Shown here in pieces: positions 54,857 to 63,657 of a stretch of DNA of 64,000 bases. Source of the stretch: Acidimicrobiales bacterium (GTDB taxonomy: Bacteria > Actinomycetota > Acidimicrobiia > Acidimicrobiales > JAUJNH01); the NCBI GenBank assembly GCA_030448245.1, contig JAUJNH010000002.1:1-64000 (forward strand), written 5' to 3'. A program made the translations under genes and the position numbers. How positions within the stretch are numbered: the first letter of the stretch is position 1; each line of letters opens with the position of its first letter. The notes under the pieces were generated by a model. That model was not told the DNA's origin, did no database searches, and saw only the letters and a list, made by a program, of their open reading frames with translations.

Positions 54857-54889
54857 AAGGGCGGCGCCCGCCCCCCAGGCGTCGCCCTT
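54857..54889 (+). terminator. hairpin terminator after the YceI gene
   Basis: AAGGGCGGCGCC (54857-54868) pairs with GGCGTCGCCCTT (54878-54889) at 11 of 12 positions around a C-rich loop. No long T-run follows, normal for GC-rich actinobacteria. Confidence 0.65.
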
Positions 54890-54919
54890 CTGCCGGTTCG
54901 GCTTCTCCCGCCCCGTCGG

Positions 54920-54934
54920 TACGATCGGGGCGTG
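54920..54934 (+). promoter_or_regulatory. leaderless -10 before the 54932 gene
   Basis: TACGAT ends six bases before the GTG start, the spacing expected when transcription starts at the start codon. A weak -35 (TTCGGC) is 17 bases upstream. No ribosome site is present. Confidence 0.45.
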
Positions 54935-55180
54935 CACCGGCGACGGGCTGGCAACCGGGTTCACCGCATCGTCGACCGGCCCGAGGACCACGAAGCCCCG
55001 GGCGCGTGGGAGTGGGACCAGACGGCGCGCCAGCAGCTCGACGCCGCGGCCTCCCGTGCCGCCCGGCGCTTCCTCGAGGTTGAGCACGGGGCAGAGGAGT
55101 GCTGGCGCTGCGAGGCGGGGCGGGCCGCAAACCCGCTGGGGCTGTGCCGGCCGTGCCTCGACGAGCTCCGGACGTCCTGA
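54932..55180 (+). CDS. small zinc-ribbon protein
   Basis: The 82-residue protein is charged, with a helical middle part and a C-terminal C-x2-C...C-x2-C site (CWRCEAG, then LCRPCLDEL) likely to bind zinc. I do not recognise the family. GTG start supported by the -10 TACGAT just upstream. It converges on the ABC-F gene. Confidence 0.6.
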   Translation: MHRRRAGNRVHRIVDRPEDHEAPGAWEWDQTARQQLDAAASRAARRFLEVEHGAEECWRCEAGRAANPLGLCRPCLDELRTS

Positions 55181-55222
55181 CCGAAGCGGCGCCCGGTCCG
55201 TCCGGCACCCTCCGCTGCGCGG

Positions 55223-57019
55223 CTATGCGCCCAGCTCCTCGGCCAGCGCCAGCCAGCGCTCCTCGGCGTCGGCCAGGCGAGCCTGGGCGGTGGCGAGGCC
55301 GCGGGCGGCCTCGGCTCGGGCGGTGTGATCGGCGGTGCCGGCGCTCAGCTCGGTGACCAGCCGGTCTCGCTCGGAGCCGGCCTCGGCCATGTCCCGCTCG
55401 GCCAGGCTCAGGAGGCGGCGGAGGGTGCTGGGCGAGCGCAGCTTGGCCCGGGCCGGCGGGCTCGGGTCGGGCGGGCCGGGGCCCCGGCCTGCGACGGCAT
55501 CGGGCGCCCTCTCCGCGGGCCGCGCGCCCACGGTGGGCGCCGCCTGCCTGGGTCCGCCCGAGGTCCGGGAGGCGGCGTAGCCGGCGTAGCCACCGGGGGC
55601 TAGGGCCGCTCGCCCCTTGCCGTCGAGCACCAGCACGTCCTCGACCGTGCGCTCGAGCAAGGCGCGGTCGTGGCTGACGACCACCACGGTGCCCGGCCAG
55701 GTGTCGAGGTGGTCCTCGAGGGCCCGCAGGGTGTCGAGGTCGAGGTCGTTGCTGGGCTCGTCGAGCAGCAGCACGTTGGGCAGGCCTCCCAGCACCAGCA
55801 GCAGCTGCAGGCGCCGCTGCTCGCCGCCGGAGAGCGTGCCGATCGGGGCGCGCTGGGCGTCGGCATCGAACCAGAAGCGCTCCATCAGCCGGGCCTGCTC
55901 CCAGGTCGGCTGACCCCGCGGACCGGCCACCGCGTCTCGCACCCGCTGGGCCGGATCGAGGTGGCGGCCGGTCTGGTCGTAGTACCCGAGCCGGACCGTC
56001 GGGCCCGTCTCAACCCGTCCGGTCGACGGCACGGTCCGTCCGGCGACGAGGTCGAGAAGGGTGGACTTGCCCGATCCGTTGGGGCCCACCAGGCCGAGGC
56101 GGTCGCCCGGGCCGAGATCCAGCTCGAGCGCCTCGAACAGCGGGTCCTGTGCGCCGAAGCGGTGCCCGACGCCGACGAGCTGCACGACCTTGCTGCCGAG
56201 CCGGGGCGTGCCGCCCCACTGGCCACCCCCAGCCAGGTCCAGCTGGCCGGGGCGGTCGACCTCCGGGCCTCGGCCCTCGACGATGGCGGTGGCCGAGGCG
56301 ACGCGCGCCTTTGGCTTGCGGGTGCGGGCCGGGGCGCCGCGGCGGAGCCAGGCCAGCTCGCCTCGCGCCAGGTTCCGCCGCATCGCCTCGGCGGTGGCCT
56401 CCTGCTCGGCTCGCTCGGCCGCCGCCGCCAGGTAGGCGGCGTACCCGCCGTCGTGCAGGTGCCTGCGGCCCCGGTCGAGCTCGAGGATGCGGGTGGTGAC
56501 GCGGTCCAGGACGTGGCGGTCGTGGGTGACCAGCACCAGGCCGCCGCGGAACCGGGCCAGGCGGTCCTCCAGCCAGGCGATGGCGTCGAGGTCGAGGTGG
56601 TTGGTGGGCTCGTCCAGGACCAGGAGATCGACCTCGTCGACCAGCACCCGGGCCAGAGCCACCCGCTTGGCCTGGCCACCGGACAGCGTGGCCACGTCCG
56701 CGTCGAGAAGCCCGCCCATCCCGAGCCGCTCGAGGATCGCCGACGCCTCCCAGTGCGATCCCACGGCCGACTGCACGTCGCCTGGCGGCAGGTGCGGGCG
56801 CTGGCCCAGGAAGCCGACCCGCACGTCGCGGCCCCGGCGAACGGTTCCCTCCTCGGGCTTCTCGGCGCCGGCCAGCGCACGGAGCAGGGTCGACTTGCCG
56901 GTGCCGTTGCGGCCCACGACGCCGAGGCGGTCGCCGGTGCGCACGGTGAGCGAGAGGTCCTGGAACAACGGCCGGTCAGGGCGGCGTGCCGCCACCCGCT
57001 CGAGGTCGACCAGGATCAC
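55223..57019 (-). CDS. ABC-F family ATPase
   Basis: The 598-residue protein has two ATPase domains without membrane segments: Walker A GRNGTGKST and GPNGSGKST, signatures LSGGQAKR and LSGGEQRR, Walker B LLVLDEPTNHLDLD and LLLDEPSNDLDLD, with the P-site-tRNA-interaction linker between them and a C-terminal coiled-coil after a P/A-rich spacer. This is the Uup-like layout of ABC-F translation factors, acting on ribosomes. Start GTG at 57019. It is not obviously of the antibiotic-resistance kind. Confidence 0.93.
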   Translation of the reverse strand: MILVDLERVAARRPDRPLFQDLSLTVRTGDRLGVVGRNGTGKSTLLRALAGAEKPEEGTVRRGRDVRVGFLGQRPHLPPGDVQSAVGSHWEASAILERLGMGGLLDADVATLSGGQAKRVALARVLVDEVDLLVLDEPTNHLDLDAIAWLEDRLARFRGGLVLVTHDRHVLDRVTTRILELDRGRRHLHDGGYAAYLAAAAERAEQEATAEAMRRNLARGELAWLRRGAPARTRKPKARVASATAIVEGRGPEVDRPGQLDLAGGGQWGGTPRLGSKVVQLVGVGHRFGAQDPLFEALELDLGPGDRLGLVGPNGSGKSTLLDLVAGRTVPSTGRVETGPTVRLGYYDQTGRHLDPAQRVRDAVAGPRGQPTWEQARLMERFWFDADAQRAPIGTLSGGEQRRLQLLLVLGGLPNVLLLDEPSNDLDLDTLRALEDHLDTWPGTVVVVSHDRALLERTVEDVLVLDGKGRAALAPGGYAGYAASRTSGGPRQAAPTVGARPAERAPDAVAGRGPGPPDPSPPARAKLRSPSTLRRLLSLAERDMAEAGSERDRLVTELSAGTADHTARAEAARGLATAQARLADAEERWLALAEELGA

Positions 57020-57150
57020 GCTGCCAGGCTACGAGGCGGGTCGCTCGGGGCTCGTCGGGCGGTGGGCCAGGCGGTCGCCCCCTCGATTCGTCCGGTTCGA
57101 GGGAGAATGCCGATCATGTGCGGACCCGTCGGCCGAGGAGCGGTCGCGGC

Positions 57151-57750
57151 GTGAACATCGGAGGGCTGCGGGTCGGTCCACTGGGCGCCGCCGACCGGGA
57201 CAGGATCCTCGCCGCAGCCCGGTCCGCGGAGCCCACCTACGAGCACGTCGGCTCGACGATCGACCCGGCCCGCTGGTCGGCTCCCGGGGTGGATGCCCGC
57301 CACCTCGACATCGGAGAAGGGCCGGTCGTCTTCGACGAGGGTCGGGAGGCGCTCCGCACGTGGGTGGCGCACACGGGCATCGGGGCATCCATCGAGCCCG
57401 CCGGTCAGCCGGTGGTGGCCGGCGCCACCCTTCTGGTCGTGCTGGGCCGCGGGCCGTTCCACGTCGTCGCCCCGAACCGCATCGTCGGCGTGGTCGACGA
57501 GCCCGGCTGCTTCGGCTTCGCCTACGGCAGCCTGCCTGGCCATCCCGAGCGGGGCGAGGAGAGCTTCGTCGTCGAGCACCTCGACGACGGGACCGTGCGG
57601 GTCACCATCCGGCTGCAGGCGATCGCCGGCAGCGTGGCCGCCCGCGCCGGCGGGCCGCTCGTCCGGTACCTGCAGGCCGCGGCCGTCCACGGCTACCTGC
57701 GAGCCATCGCCGACCACGTGCGCCAGAACGCCCTCCGCGAGGCGAGATGA
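57151..57750 (+). CDS. DUF1990 family protein
   Basis: The 199-residue protein shows DUF1990 features: EPTYEHVGSTI at about residues 27-37, GATLLVVLGRGPFHVVAPNR, and GFAYGSLPGHPERGEESFVV. Function unknown. GTG at 57151 with GAGGAG about ten bases upstream. It is divergent from the ABC-F gene and 37 bases before the GMC oxidoreductase, probably co-transcribed with it. Confidence 0.85.
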   Translation: MNIGGLRVGPLGAADRDRILAAARSAEPTYEHVGSTIDPARWSAPGVDARHLDIGEGPVVFDEGREALRTWVAHTGIGASIEPAGQPVVAGATLLVVLGRGPFHVVAPNRIVGVVDEPGCFGFAYGSLPGHPERGEESFVVEHLDDGTVRVTIRLQAIAGSVAARAGGPLVRYLQAAAVHGYLRAIADHVRQNALREAR

Positions 57751-57787
57751 CCACCCCCCCACCGCAGGCCACGGGTAGCGTCCCGGC

Positions 57788-59542
57788 GTGACCGGAGCGG
57801 GCACGTCGGCCGAGCTTGACTACGACGTGGTGGTGATCGGCAGCGGCTTCGGTGGCAGCGTGGCCGCCTTGCGGCTCAGCGAGAAGGGCTACCGGGTCGC
57901 CGTGCTCGAGGCCGGCCGCCGCTTCGACGAGTCGAGCTACCCGAAGACTTCGTGGCACGTGCGGTCGTTCCTGTGGCTGCCCCAGCTTGGCTGCTACGGG
58001 ATGCAGCGCATCTCGCTGCTCCGCGACGTGATGATCCTTTCGGGGGCCGGCGTCGGCGGCGGGTCGCTCGTCTACGCCAACACCCTGTACGAGCCGCTGC
58101 CACCGTTCTTCGACGACCCGCAGTGGAAGCACATCACCGACTGGCGCGACGAGCTGGCCCCCGCCTACGACCAGGCCAAGCGGATGCTGGGCGTCGTGCC
58201 CAACCCGACGACGACGCCCTCCGACGAGGTGCTGAAGGCGACGGCCGAGGAGATGGGCGTCGGTGAGACGTTCCACACGACGCCGGTGGGTGTGTTCTTC
58301 GGTGACCCCGGCGTCGAGGTCGAGGATCCCTTCTTCGGCGGCGTGGGCCCGTCGCGGAAGGGGTGCATCGAGTGCGGCGAGTGCATGACCGGCTGCCGGC
58401 ACGGCGCCAAGAACACGCTGCTGAAGAACTACCTCCACCTGGCCGAGGCGGCGGGCGCCGCCGTCCACCCACTCACCACGGTCACCACCGTCCGCCCCAC
58501 GGCCGGCGGTGGCTACCAGGTCGGGACCGTGCGCACGGGGGCCTGGTGGGACAAGCGGCCGCGCACGTTCCGGGCCGACCACGTGGTGTTCGCGGCCGGC
58601 ACCATGGGGACCCAGCAGCTCCTGCACCGCCAACGCGACGAGGGGATGCTGCCGCACCTGTCGAGCCGGCTGGGCCAGCTGACCAGGACGAACTCCGAGG
58701 CGATCCTGGGGGCCCGGACGTTCCGCGACAACCCCCAGTTCCACCGGGGCGTGGCCATCACCTCGTCGATCCACCCCGACGAGCACACCCACATCGAGCC
58801 GGTCCGCTACGGCAGGGGCAGCAACCTCATGGGACTGCTGACCACCGCCCTGGCCGACGGCGAGCTGCGGCCCGACGGGACCGCAGCCTCAGGGGGACGG
58901 CTCCGCCGGCTGCGCAGCTGGGGGCGGGAGGTGGTCCGCCAGCCGGGGGCGATGCTCCGCAACCTCAGCATGCGCCACTGGTCGGAGCAGACGATCATCG
59001 CCCTGGTCATGCAGACCCGCGACAACTCGATCACCTGCTACACCAAGAAGGGGCTGTTCGGGCGGCACCTCACCTCCAAGCAGGGCCACGGCGAGCCCAA
59101 CCCGACCTGGATCCCGACGGGTCACGACGCCGTCCGCCGCATGGCCCGCCGGATCGGCGGCTTCGCCGGCGGCGGGTGGAACGACGTGTTCAACATCCCG
59201 ATGACCGCCCACTTCCTCGGCGGAGCCGTCATCGGTGACAGCCCGGACTCCGGGGTCATCGATGCCTACCACCGGGTGTACGGCCACGAGGGGCTGCACG
59301 TCGTCGACGGCGCCGCCGTGTCGGCGAACCTGGGAGTCAACCCGTCGCTCACCATCACCGCACAGGCCGAGCGGGCCATGGCCCTGTGGCCGAACCGGGG
59401 TGACCCGGATCCCCGCCCGCCGCTCGGGTCGCCCTACCAGCGGGTGGCTCCCGTGGCGCCGGTCAGGCCAATCGTCCCCCCGTCGGCCCCGGGTGCGCTG
59501 CGCATCGGCCGCCGGCGGGAGACGTCGGCACCGGCCCGTTGA
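57788..59542 (+). CDS. GMC oxidoreductase (cholesterol-oxidase-like)
   Basis: The 584-residue flavoprotein has the FAD site VVIGSGFGGSVAALRL at about residues 15-30, the GMC signature GAGVGGGSLVYANTL, a cysteine cluster CIECGECMTGCRHGAKNT near residue 200 typical of the actinobacterial cholesterol-oxidase-like branch, and the C-terminal NLGVNPSLTITA. It may oxidise sterol-like or other alcohols; no steroid genes lie nearby. GTG start. No signal peptide. Confidence 0.92.
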   Translation: MTGAGTSAELDYDVVVIGSGFGGSVAALRLSEKGYRVAVLEAGRRFDESSYPKTSWHVRSFLWLPQLGCYGMQRISLLRDVMILSGAGVGGGSLVYANTLYEPLPPFFDDPQWKHITDWRDELAPAYDQAKRMLGVVPNPTTTPSDEVLKATAEEMGVGETFHTTPVGVFFGDPGVEVEDPFFGGVGPSRKGCIECGECMTGCRHGAKNTLLKNYLHLAEAAGAAVHPLTTVTTVRPTAGGGYQVGTVRTGAWWDKRPRTFRADHVVFAAGTMGTQQLLHRQRDEGMLPHLSSRLGQLTRTNSEAILGARTFRDNPQFHRGVAITSSIHPDEHTHIEPVRYGRGSNLMGLLTTALADGELRPDGTAASGGRLRRLRSWGREVVRQPGAMLRNLSMRHWSEQTIIALVMQTRDNSITCYTKKGLFGRHLTSKQGHGEPNPTWIPTGHDAVRRMARRIGGFAGGGWNDVFNIPMTAHFLGGAVIGDSPDSGVIDAYHRVYGHEGLHVVDGAAVSANLGVNPSLTITAQAERAMALWPNRGDPDPRPPLGSPYQRVAPVAPVRPIVPPSAPGALRIGRRRETSAPAR

Positions 59543-59616
59543 GCTCGCGGCGTCCGGGAGGGCGGAGGGGATGCCTGCGAGCCACCACGGTCTCGCCGGC
59601 ACCCCCTCCGGACTGG

Positions 59617-60309
59617 TCAGCCCTTGAAAGCCTTGTCGGTCTTCTGGAAGACGTCGGGCACCGGGTACTGGCCGAGCACGAAGTTCAGGATCGCCGCGTG
59701 CTCCTGGTCGACGCTCTGGAGGGCGCCGGCCGTGGTGATGGCCTCCTTGCTCTGCAGCGTCTGGGTGGCGCTGAGGTAGGTGTCGGCCGCCGTCTGCTCG
59801 AGGAGGAGGGCCAGCTTGGCCACGCCGGTGACGTCCTTGACGGCGGCGAACTCCTTGTCGACCGTGGCCTTGAGGCTGGCCGGCGGCGTTGAGACGGCCT
59901 GGCCGCCGGAGCTGGTGAGCACCTTGTTCCAGGTGGTCAGGGCCGTCTGGTGCTGCTCCATCGCCGTCTTGGCGAAGGTGGCCACGGCGGGAGGCACGGC
60001 TCCCAGCTTGTTGGCGGTGGCGGCGTCGAGGGCAGCCTTGTAGGTGCTGACGGCGAGGACCTCGAGGCCGGCGGCGAGCGACGCCACCTTGGCGTCGCCG
60101 GCGCCGGACGCCGCCGTCGTTGCGGTGGTGGCCGCCGCGCCGGCGGTGGTGGCCGTGGTGTTGGTGGCGCCGGAGTCGGAGTCGTTGTTGCCGCAGGCGG
60201 CGAGGACGCCACCGGCGGTCACGGCGGCGGCTGCTCCGAGGAACCAGCGGCGGGAGGTGCCAGCCTCGTCAGAGGGTGCGGGCGGGGGCATGATCTGGTC
60301 GTTGCTCAC
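59617..60309 (-). CDS. ferritin-like lipoprotein with Tat signal
   Basis: The 230-residue protein has a Tat motif (SRRWFLGAAAAVTAGG) ending in a lipobox (LAAC), a T/A-rich linker, then a ferritin-like four-helix domain with E/H pairs (TAMEQHQTAL, SVDQEHAAIL). Iron or peroxide binding outside the membrane is likely, not proven. GTG overlaps the stop of the gene upstream, so the two ferritin-like genes are coupled and may form a mixed complex. Confidence 0.85.
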   Translation of the reverse strand: MSNDQIMPPPAPSDEAGTSRRWFLGAAAAVTAGGVLAACGNNDSDSGATNTTATTAGAAATTATTAASGAGDAKVASLAAGLEVLAVSTYKAALDAATANKLGAVPPAVATFAKTAMEQHQTALTTWNKVLTSSGGQAVSTPPASLKATVDKEFAAVKDVTGVAKLALLLEQTAADTYLSATQTLQSKEAITTAGALQSVDQEHAAILNFVLGQYPVPDVFQKTDKAFKG

Positions 60310-61160
60310 TTGACGGCCCCCTCCGAGGGCGCGGAGACTAGCTTGGGGTCGGCCTTGGGGATGGCGTCCGGGAAGCCGACGCTGCCGGCGGCGGCCGGGA
60401 GCTTGGCGACCTCGGTGGGGATGGCGATCAGCTGTGGGGCACCGCCGGCCAGGAGGGCCTGGACGGCGCGCAGCGTGGCCAGGTGCTGGGTCTCGACGCC
60501 CATGACCGTGGCCATGAGGAAGCGCGAGTTGACGTCGCTGAACATCGCCAGGTCAGAAAGGTAGGTGTCGCGAGCGACGTTCTCGAGCGTCTGCGCCAGC
60601 TTGACGACGTCGAGCGGCGCCTTGAGGGTCGGCTTGGCCGCCTCGACGACCGGGGCGAACTTCGGGTTGGGCATGTCCTGGACCTGGCCGCCGAGCTTGG
60701 TGGTCTGGGCCTGGAATGCCTTCCTGTGCTCGTCGTGCTGCATCATGGTCGTCTCGGCGAACTTCTTCACGACGGCGTTGCCGTCCTTGATGAAGGGCAG
60801 CGTGAGAGCGGCCTTGTAGGTCTCGACGGCCAGCCTCTCGAGCGACGACGCCGTCTGGAAGATCTGGATGTCGAGGGCGGTGTCGGCTGCGGCCGGACGA
60901 GCCAGCAGCGCAGCCAGGGCCGCACCGACGCCGGCGCCGGCGACTGCGGCACCGCCGCCACTGAGACCGAGGCGGGCCAGGAGGCTGCGCCGACCTTCGT
61001 CGAAGTTCTGCCGCTCGGCGGGCCCGGGGGTGACGTCGCCTCGCTCGTACCGGATCTCCTCGAGCATGGGGAGGTTGGCGCGAGCTTGCGCCATCGCCTC
61101 TGATTGCAGGTCCTGGGACTCGGTGATGAGCTCACCAAGCTCCCGTTCGTCGATTGACAC
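60306..61160 (-). CDS. ferritin-like protein with internal signal-like helix
   Basis: The 284-residue protein has about 60 soluble N-terminal residues, then an arginine pair and hydrophobic segment (RRSLLARLGLSGGG to AAALARPAAA) that looks like a Tat signal displaced inward, then a ferritin-like domain (TTMMQHDEHRKAF, GVETQHLATL). This long pre-signal extension is odd. GTG at 61160 has AGGAGG five bases upstream. First gene of the two-gene operon. Confidence 0.83.
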   Translation of the reverse strand: MSIDERELGELITESQDLQSEAMAQARANLPMLEEIRYERGDVTPGPAERQNFDEGRRSLLARLGLSGGGAAVAGAGVGAALAALLARPAAADTALDIQIFQTASSLERLAVETYKAALTLPFIKDGNAVVKKFAETTMMQHDEHRKAFQAQTTKLGGQVQDMPNPKFAPVVEAAKPTLKAPLDVVKLAQTLENVARDTYLSDLAMFSDVNSRFLMATVMGVETQHLATLRAVQALLAGGAPQLIAIPTEVAKLPAAAGSVGFPDAIPKADPKLVSAPSEGAVK

Positions 61161-61365
61161 ATGGCCTCCTGTTCTGGGCGGACCGAAGCGGTCCAGGTGC
61201 GAGAGGTGCCTGCGCCAGGTCACCACGCATGTCTTCGAAGCCGAAGCTCCGCCCGGATGACAGGGACAGGAACTTCCCCCGTTCGACCCTACCAGCCCGC
61301 CTTGTGCGCACGTCGTCCTTCGAGATCGCACAGCACCGGCGCGTCGCAGGCGTCAAGATGCCGGC

Positions 61366-61705
61366 GTGGGGTCCGAGGCGACGCTCCCGACCGAGGCCCA
61401 GTCGGGCCTCCTGGACCGGCCCTCCGGAGCCTCCGTTCGGACGAGCGGGTGCTCGCCGTGCTGCTCGGCGGGTCGCTGGCCACCGGGGAGGGTGACGAGG
61501 AGAGCGACATCGACCTGACGGTCGTCGTCGACGACGAGGGGCAGCATCGTTCTCGTCCGGCCCTCGAGGCCTGGCTGCGGGGGATCGGCCATCCCGTGGT
61601 CGTGGCTCCCAGGCCGGTGCCCGGCCTGGTCACGTCACTGATGCGAGACGGTGTTCGCCTGGACGTCACCAACGAGCCCCGCTCGGTCGCGGCCACCGCA
61701 CCCCG
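61366..61705 (+). pseudogene. MNT-type nucleotidyltransferase, frameshifted and truncated
   Basis: The core reads VLAVLLGGSLATGEGDEESD followed by IDLTVVV, the GGS...D-x-D signature of minimal nucleotidyltransferases. Its likely N-terminus (from GTG 61366) is in another frame, with the shift near 61420. Sequence similarity stops near 61700 at the end of the opposing PspC-type gene, so about half of a usual 220-260-residue protein is missing. 61161-61365 holds the promoter region of the ferritin-like operon and no gene. Confidence 0.6.
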
Positions 61706-61706
61706 G

Positions 61707-63566
61707 TCAGGCCGGGACACAGCTGAGCTGAGTCGTCCCCGGGTCCTGGGTGCAGCGGAACGTCGCCGGAATGGTGGTGGTGGTCGAAGCGGCCGGTGCC
61801 TGGGTGCAGGTTAGGGCGCCGCTGGCATCCGGCGGGCCGCAGGTCAGCGGGTTCGCTGCGCTCGGAGCCGTCGTCGGGACGGGCGTCGGCGGCGTCCCCC
61901 TCGAACGCCGGATGGCCTGGAGCCGTTCGACCTGCGGGGCGCTGAGGCCGGCGCAGCTGGCCACCTCGGTATCGCTGTCGACGGTGCAGGCGCTGGCAAA
62001 GGTGCCGGCGGTGGGCGGCATCGGGGCTCCCAAGCGACGGCAGAAGCCCTGACCGGCCGCACCGCCCTCGGGGTCGGCCAGCACGACCGAGCACGTCATG
62101 GCGGTCGAGGCCAGCAGGGGCGGGTGCGGGCAGGTCACAGGGCCGTTCGGGGCGGCGAGGGCGTCCTCGGGCACCCGGCACGACACGCCGAACGTCGACT
62201 CCTCGGCCAGCACGACCTGGATCTGCCCGACCCCGACCTTCAGGTCGAGGTCGAGGCGCACGGCCGGATCGACGCCCTGGCTGCGGGTGGTGATGTCGAT
62301 ATCTCCGCCGGCCCGCTCGCGGCCGAACAGGGTCGCCCTCCCCGCCCCCAGCTGGGCCCGCACCTCGGTGGTGGCCGTGGGCGGCACGATCACCGAGAGC
62401 CGACCGGCACCCACCTCGGCCTCCATCCGACGAGCCTCCCCTGACGGGAGGGGGAGCCGGGAAAGGTCGAGCACCAGGTGGCCGACGTCGTGCTCATAGC
62501 GCTTGGACACGGGTGTGCCCGGGCCGAAGGTGATCGTTCGCTGGCCGGCACCATCCGGGAAGGTGGCCAACCCGGCGGCCAGCACCGCGGCGACCACGAG
62601 GAGGCCTCCGGAGGCGAGGAGGGTTGCAGGCCTGGCCCGCCGGCTGATGGCGACGACGAGCCCCACCAGGCTGGCCGAGGCGATGGCGGCCGGCAGGAAC
62701 GGCAGGCGCATGGGCAGGGCGCCGACCCCGACGACGAGGAAGGCGCCGGCCACGAGGGCGAGGAAGGCGCCGACGGCCACGAACGCCGCCGCCAGGCGGA
62801 GGAGGTCGCGGCCGGTCGAGTGCCAGTCGACCCCGCTCCCGACGGGGGCCGACGGCGCCGCCACCGGCCAGGGCGGCGGCGGTGGGGCCCCGGGGTCGTC
62901 CGGATCCTGCCAGCCCTGGCCGCCGGAGGTGCCGGTCGGGTGGGGCTGCCATCCCGGGCCGGACGGCTGCGGCTGGGTGCTGTGGATGTCCCGCCGGGCC
63001 CAGAGCACGGCGGCGCCGGCGGCGACGAGCAGCAGCGGCAGGCCGATGCCGCCCTCGCCGTCATCGAGGAACCAGCCGTCCAGGAGGCGAGCCGCGGCGA
63101 TGGCGGCAGCGACGGCCAAGCCGATCCTGAGGTAGCGACGCTGCTCGCGAGGCAGCGGCCGGGCCCGGTCGTCGGGCGTCTCGTCCTGCAGGACGAGGGC
63201 CAGCACGAGGTAGGCCACGATGCCGAAGCCGGTCAGGCCGGCGACGGCGAACAGCACGCGCACCGCCGTCGGGTCGATGTCGGCGGCGGCGGCCACCCCG
63301 CCGGCCACCCCCTTCACCTTGCGGTCGGTGACCGAGCGGCGCAGCCGCCACGATCCGGTCGCCGACGCGGGGCCGGGCTCGGGGGCCGGGCCGCCCGGCG
63401 GCGGTGGCGGGGCGTCACCGGTCCTGGCGTCGGCCGCCGGCGGACCCTGGGGTGCGGCCTCGGGCTCCGGTTCGGCGGGGTCGGGCTCCGTCGGCTCGGT
63501 GGCGCCACCTGCGGACGATCCCGCCGTGGCGTCGACGGGCGGCGGAGTTTCGGGGCGGTCCTCCAT
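61707..63566 (-). CDS. PspC-domain membrane protein with LiaF-like C-terminal region
   Basis: The 619-residue protein has a long P/E/A-rich N-terminus (about 1-70), a PspC domain (SVTDRKVKGVAGGVAAAADI and a membrane helix, about 75-135), several further membrane helices to about residue 345, then a beta-rich part (AEVGAGRLSVIVPPTATTEV, GGDIDI) like the adhesin/LiaF-type 'toast-rack' domain, and a Cys-containing T/P-rich tail. It probably senses envelope stress. Start ATG at 63566, divergent from another PspC gene. Confidence 0.8.
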   Translation of the reverse strand: MEDRPETPPPVDATAGSSAGGATEPTEPDPAEPEPEAAPQGPPAADARTGDAPPPPPGGPAPEPGPASATGSWRLRRSVTDRKVKGVAGGVAAAADIDPTAVRVLFAVAGLTGFGIVAYLVLALVLQDETPDDRARPLPREQRRYLRIGLAVAAAIAAARLLDGWFLDDGEGGIGLPLLLVAAGAAVLWARRDIHSTQPQPSGPGWQPHPTGTSGGQGWQDPDDPGAPPPPPWPVAAPSAPVGSGVDWHSTGRDLLRLAAAFVAVGAFLALVAGAFLVVGVGALPMRLPFLPAAIASASLVGLVVAISRRARPATLLASGGLLVVAAVLAAGLATFPDGAGQRTITFGPGTPVSKRYEHDVGHLVLDLSRLPLPSGEARRMEAEVGAGRLSVIVPPTATTEVRAQLGAGRATLFGRERAGGDIDITTRSQGVDPAVRLDLDLKVGVGQIQVVLAEESTFGVSCRVPEDALAAPNGPVTCPHPPLLASTAMTCSVVLADPEGGAAGQGFCRRLGAPMPPTAGTFASACTVDSDTEVASCAGLSAPQVERLQAIRRSRGTPPTPVPTTAPSAANPLTCGPPDASGALTCTQAPAASTTTTIPATFRCTQDPGTTQLSCVPA

Positions 63567-63627
63567 GTCGCCACCCTCCTCCCGCTCGACCCCAGCCGAC
63601 CATCGGGGATGTCCCTGGTCGCCGTCT

Positions 63628-63650
63628 CAGGGTGGTGTCTTGGCACCCTG
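63628..63650. promoter_or_regulatory. inverted repeat between divergent PspC genes
   Basis: CAGGGTG (63628-63634) and CACCCTG (63644-63650) form perfect seven-base arms around nine bases, eight bases before the rightward ATG. In this place it could be the operator of a response regulator acting on both genes, or a translation-blocking hairpin for the right gene. Confidence 0.5.
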
Positions 63651-63657
63651 GCATCTG

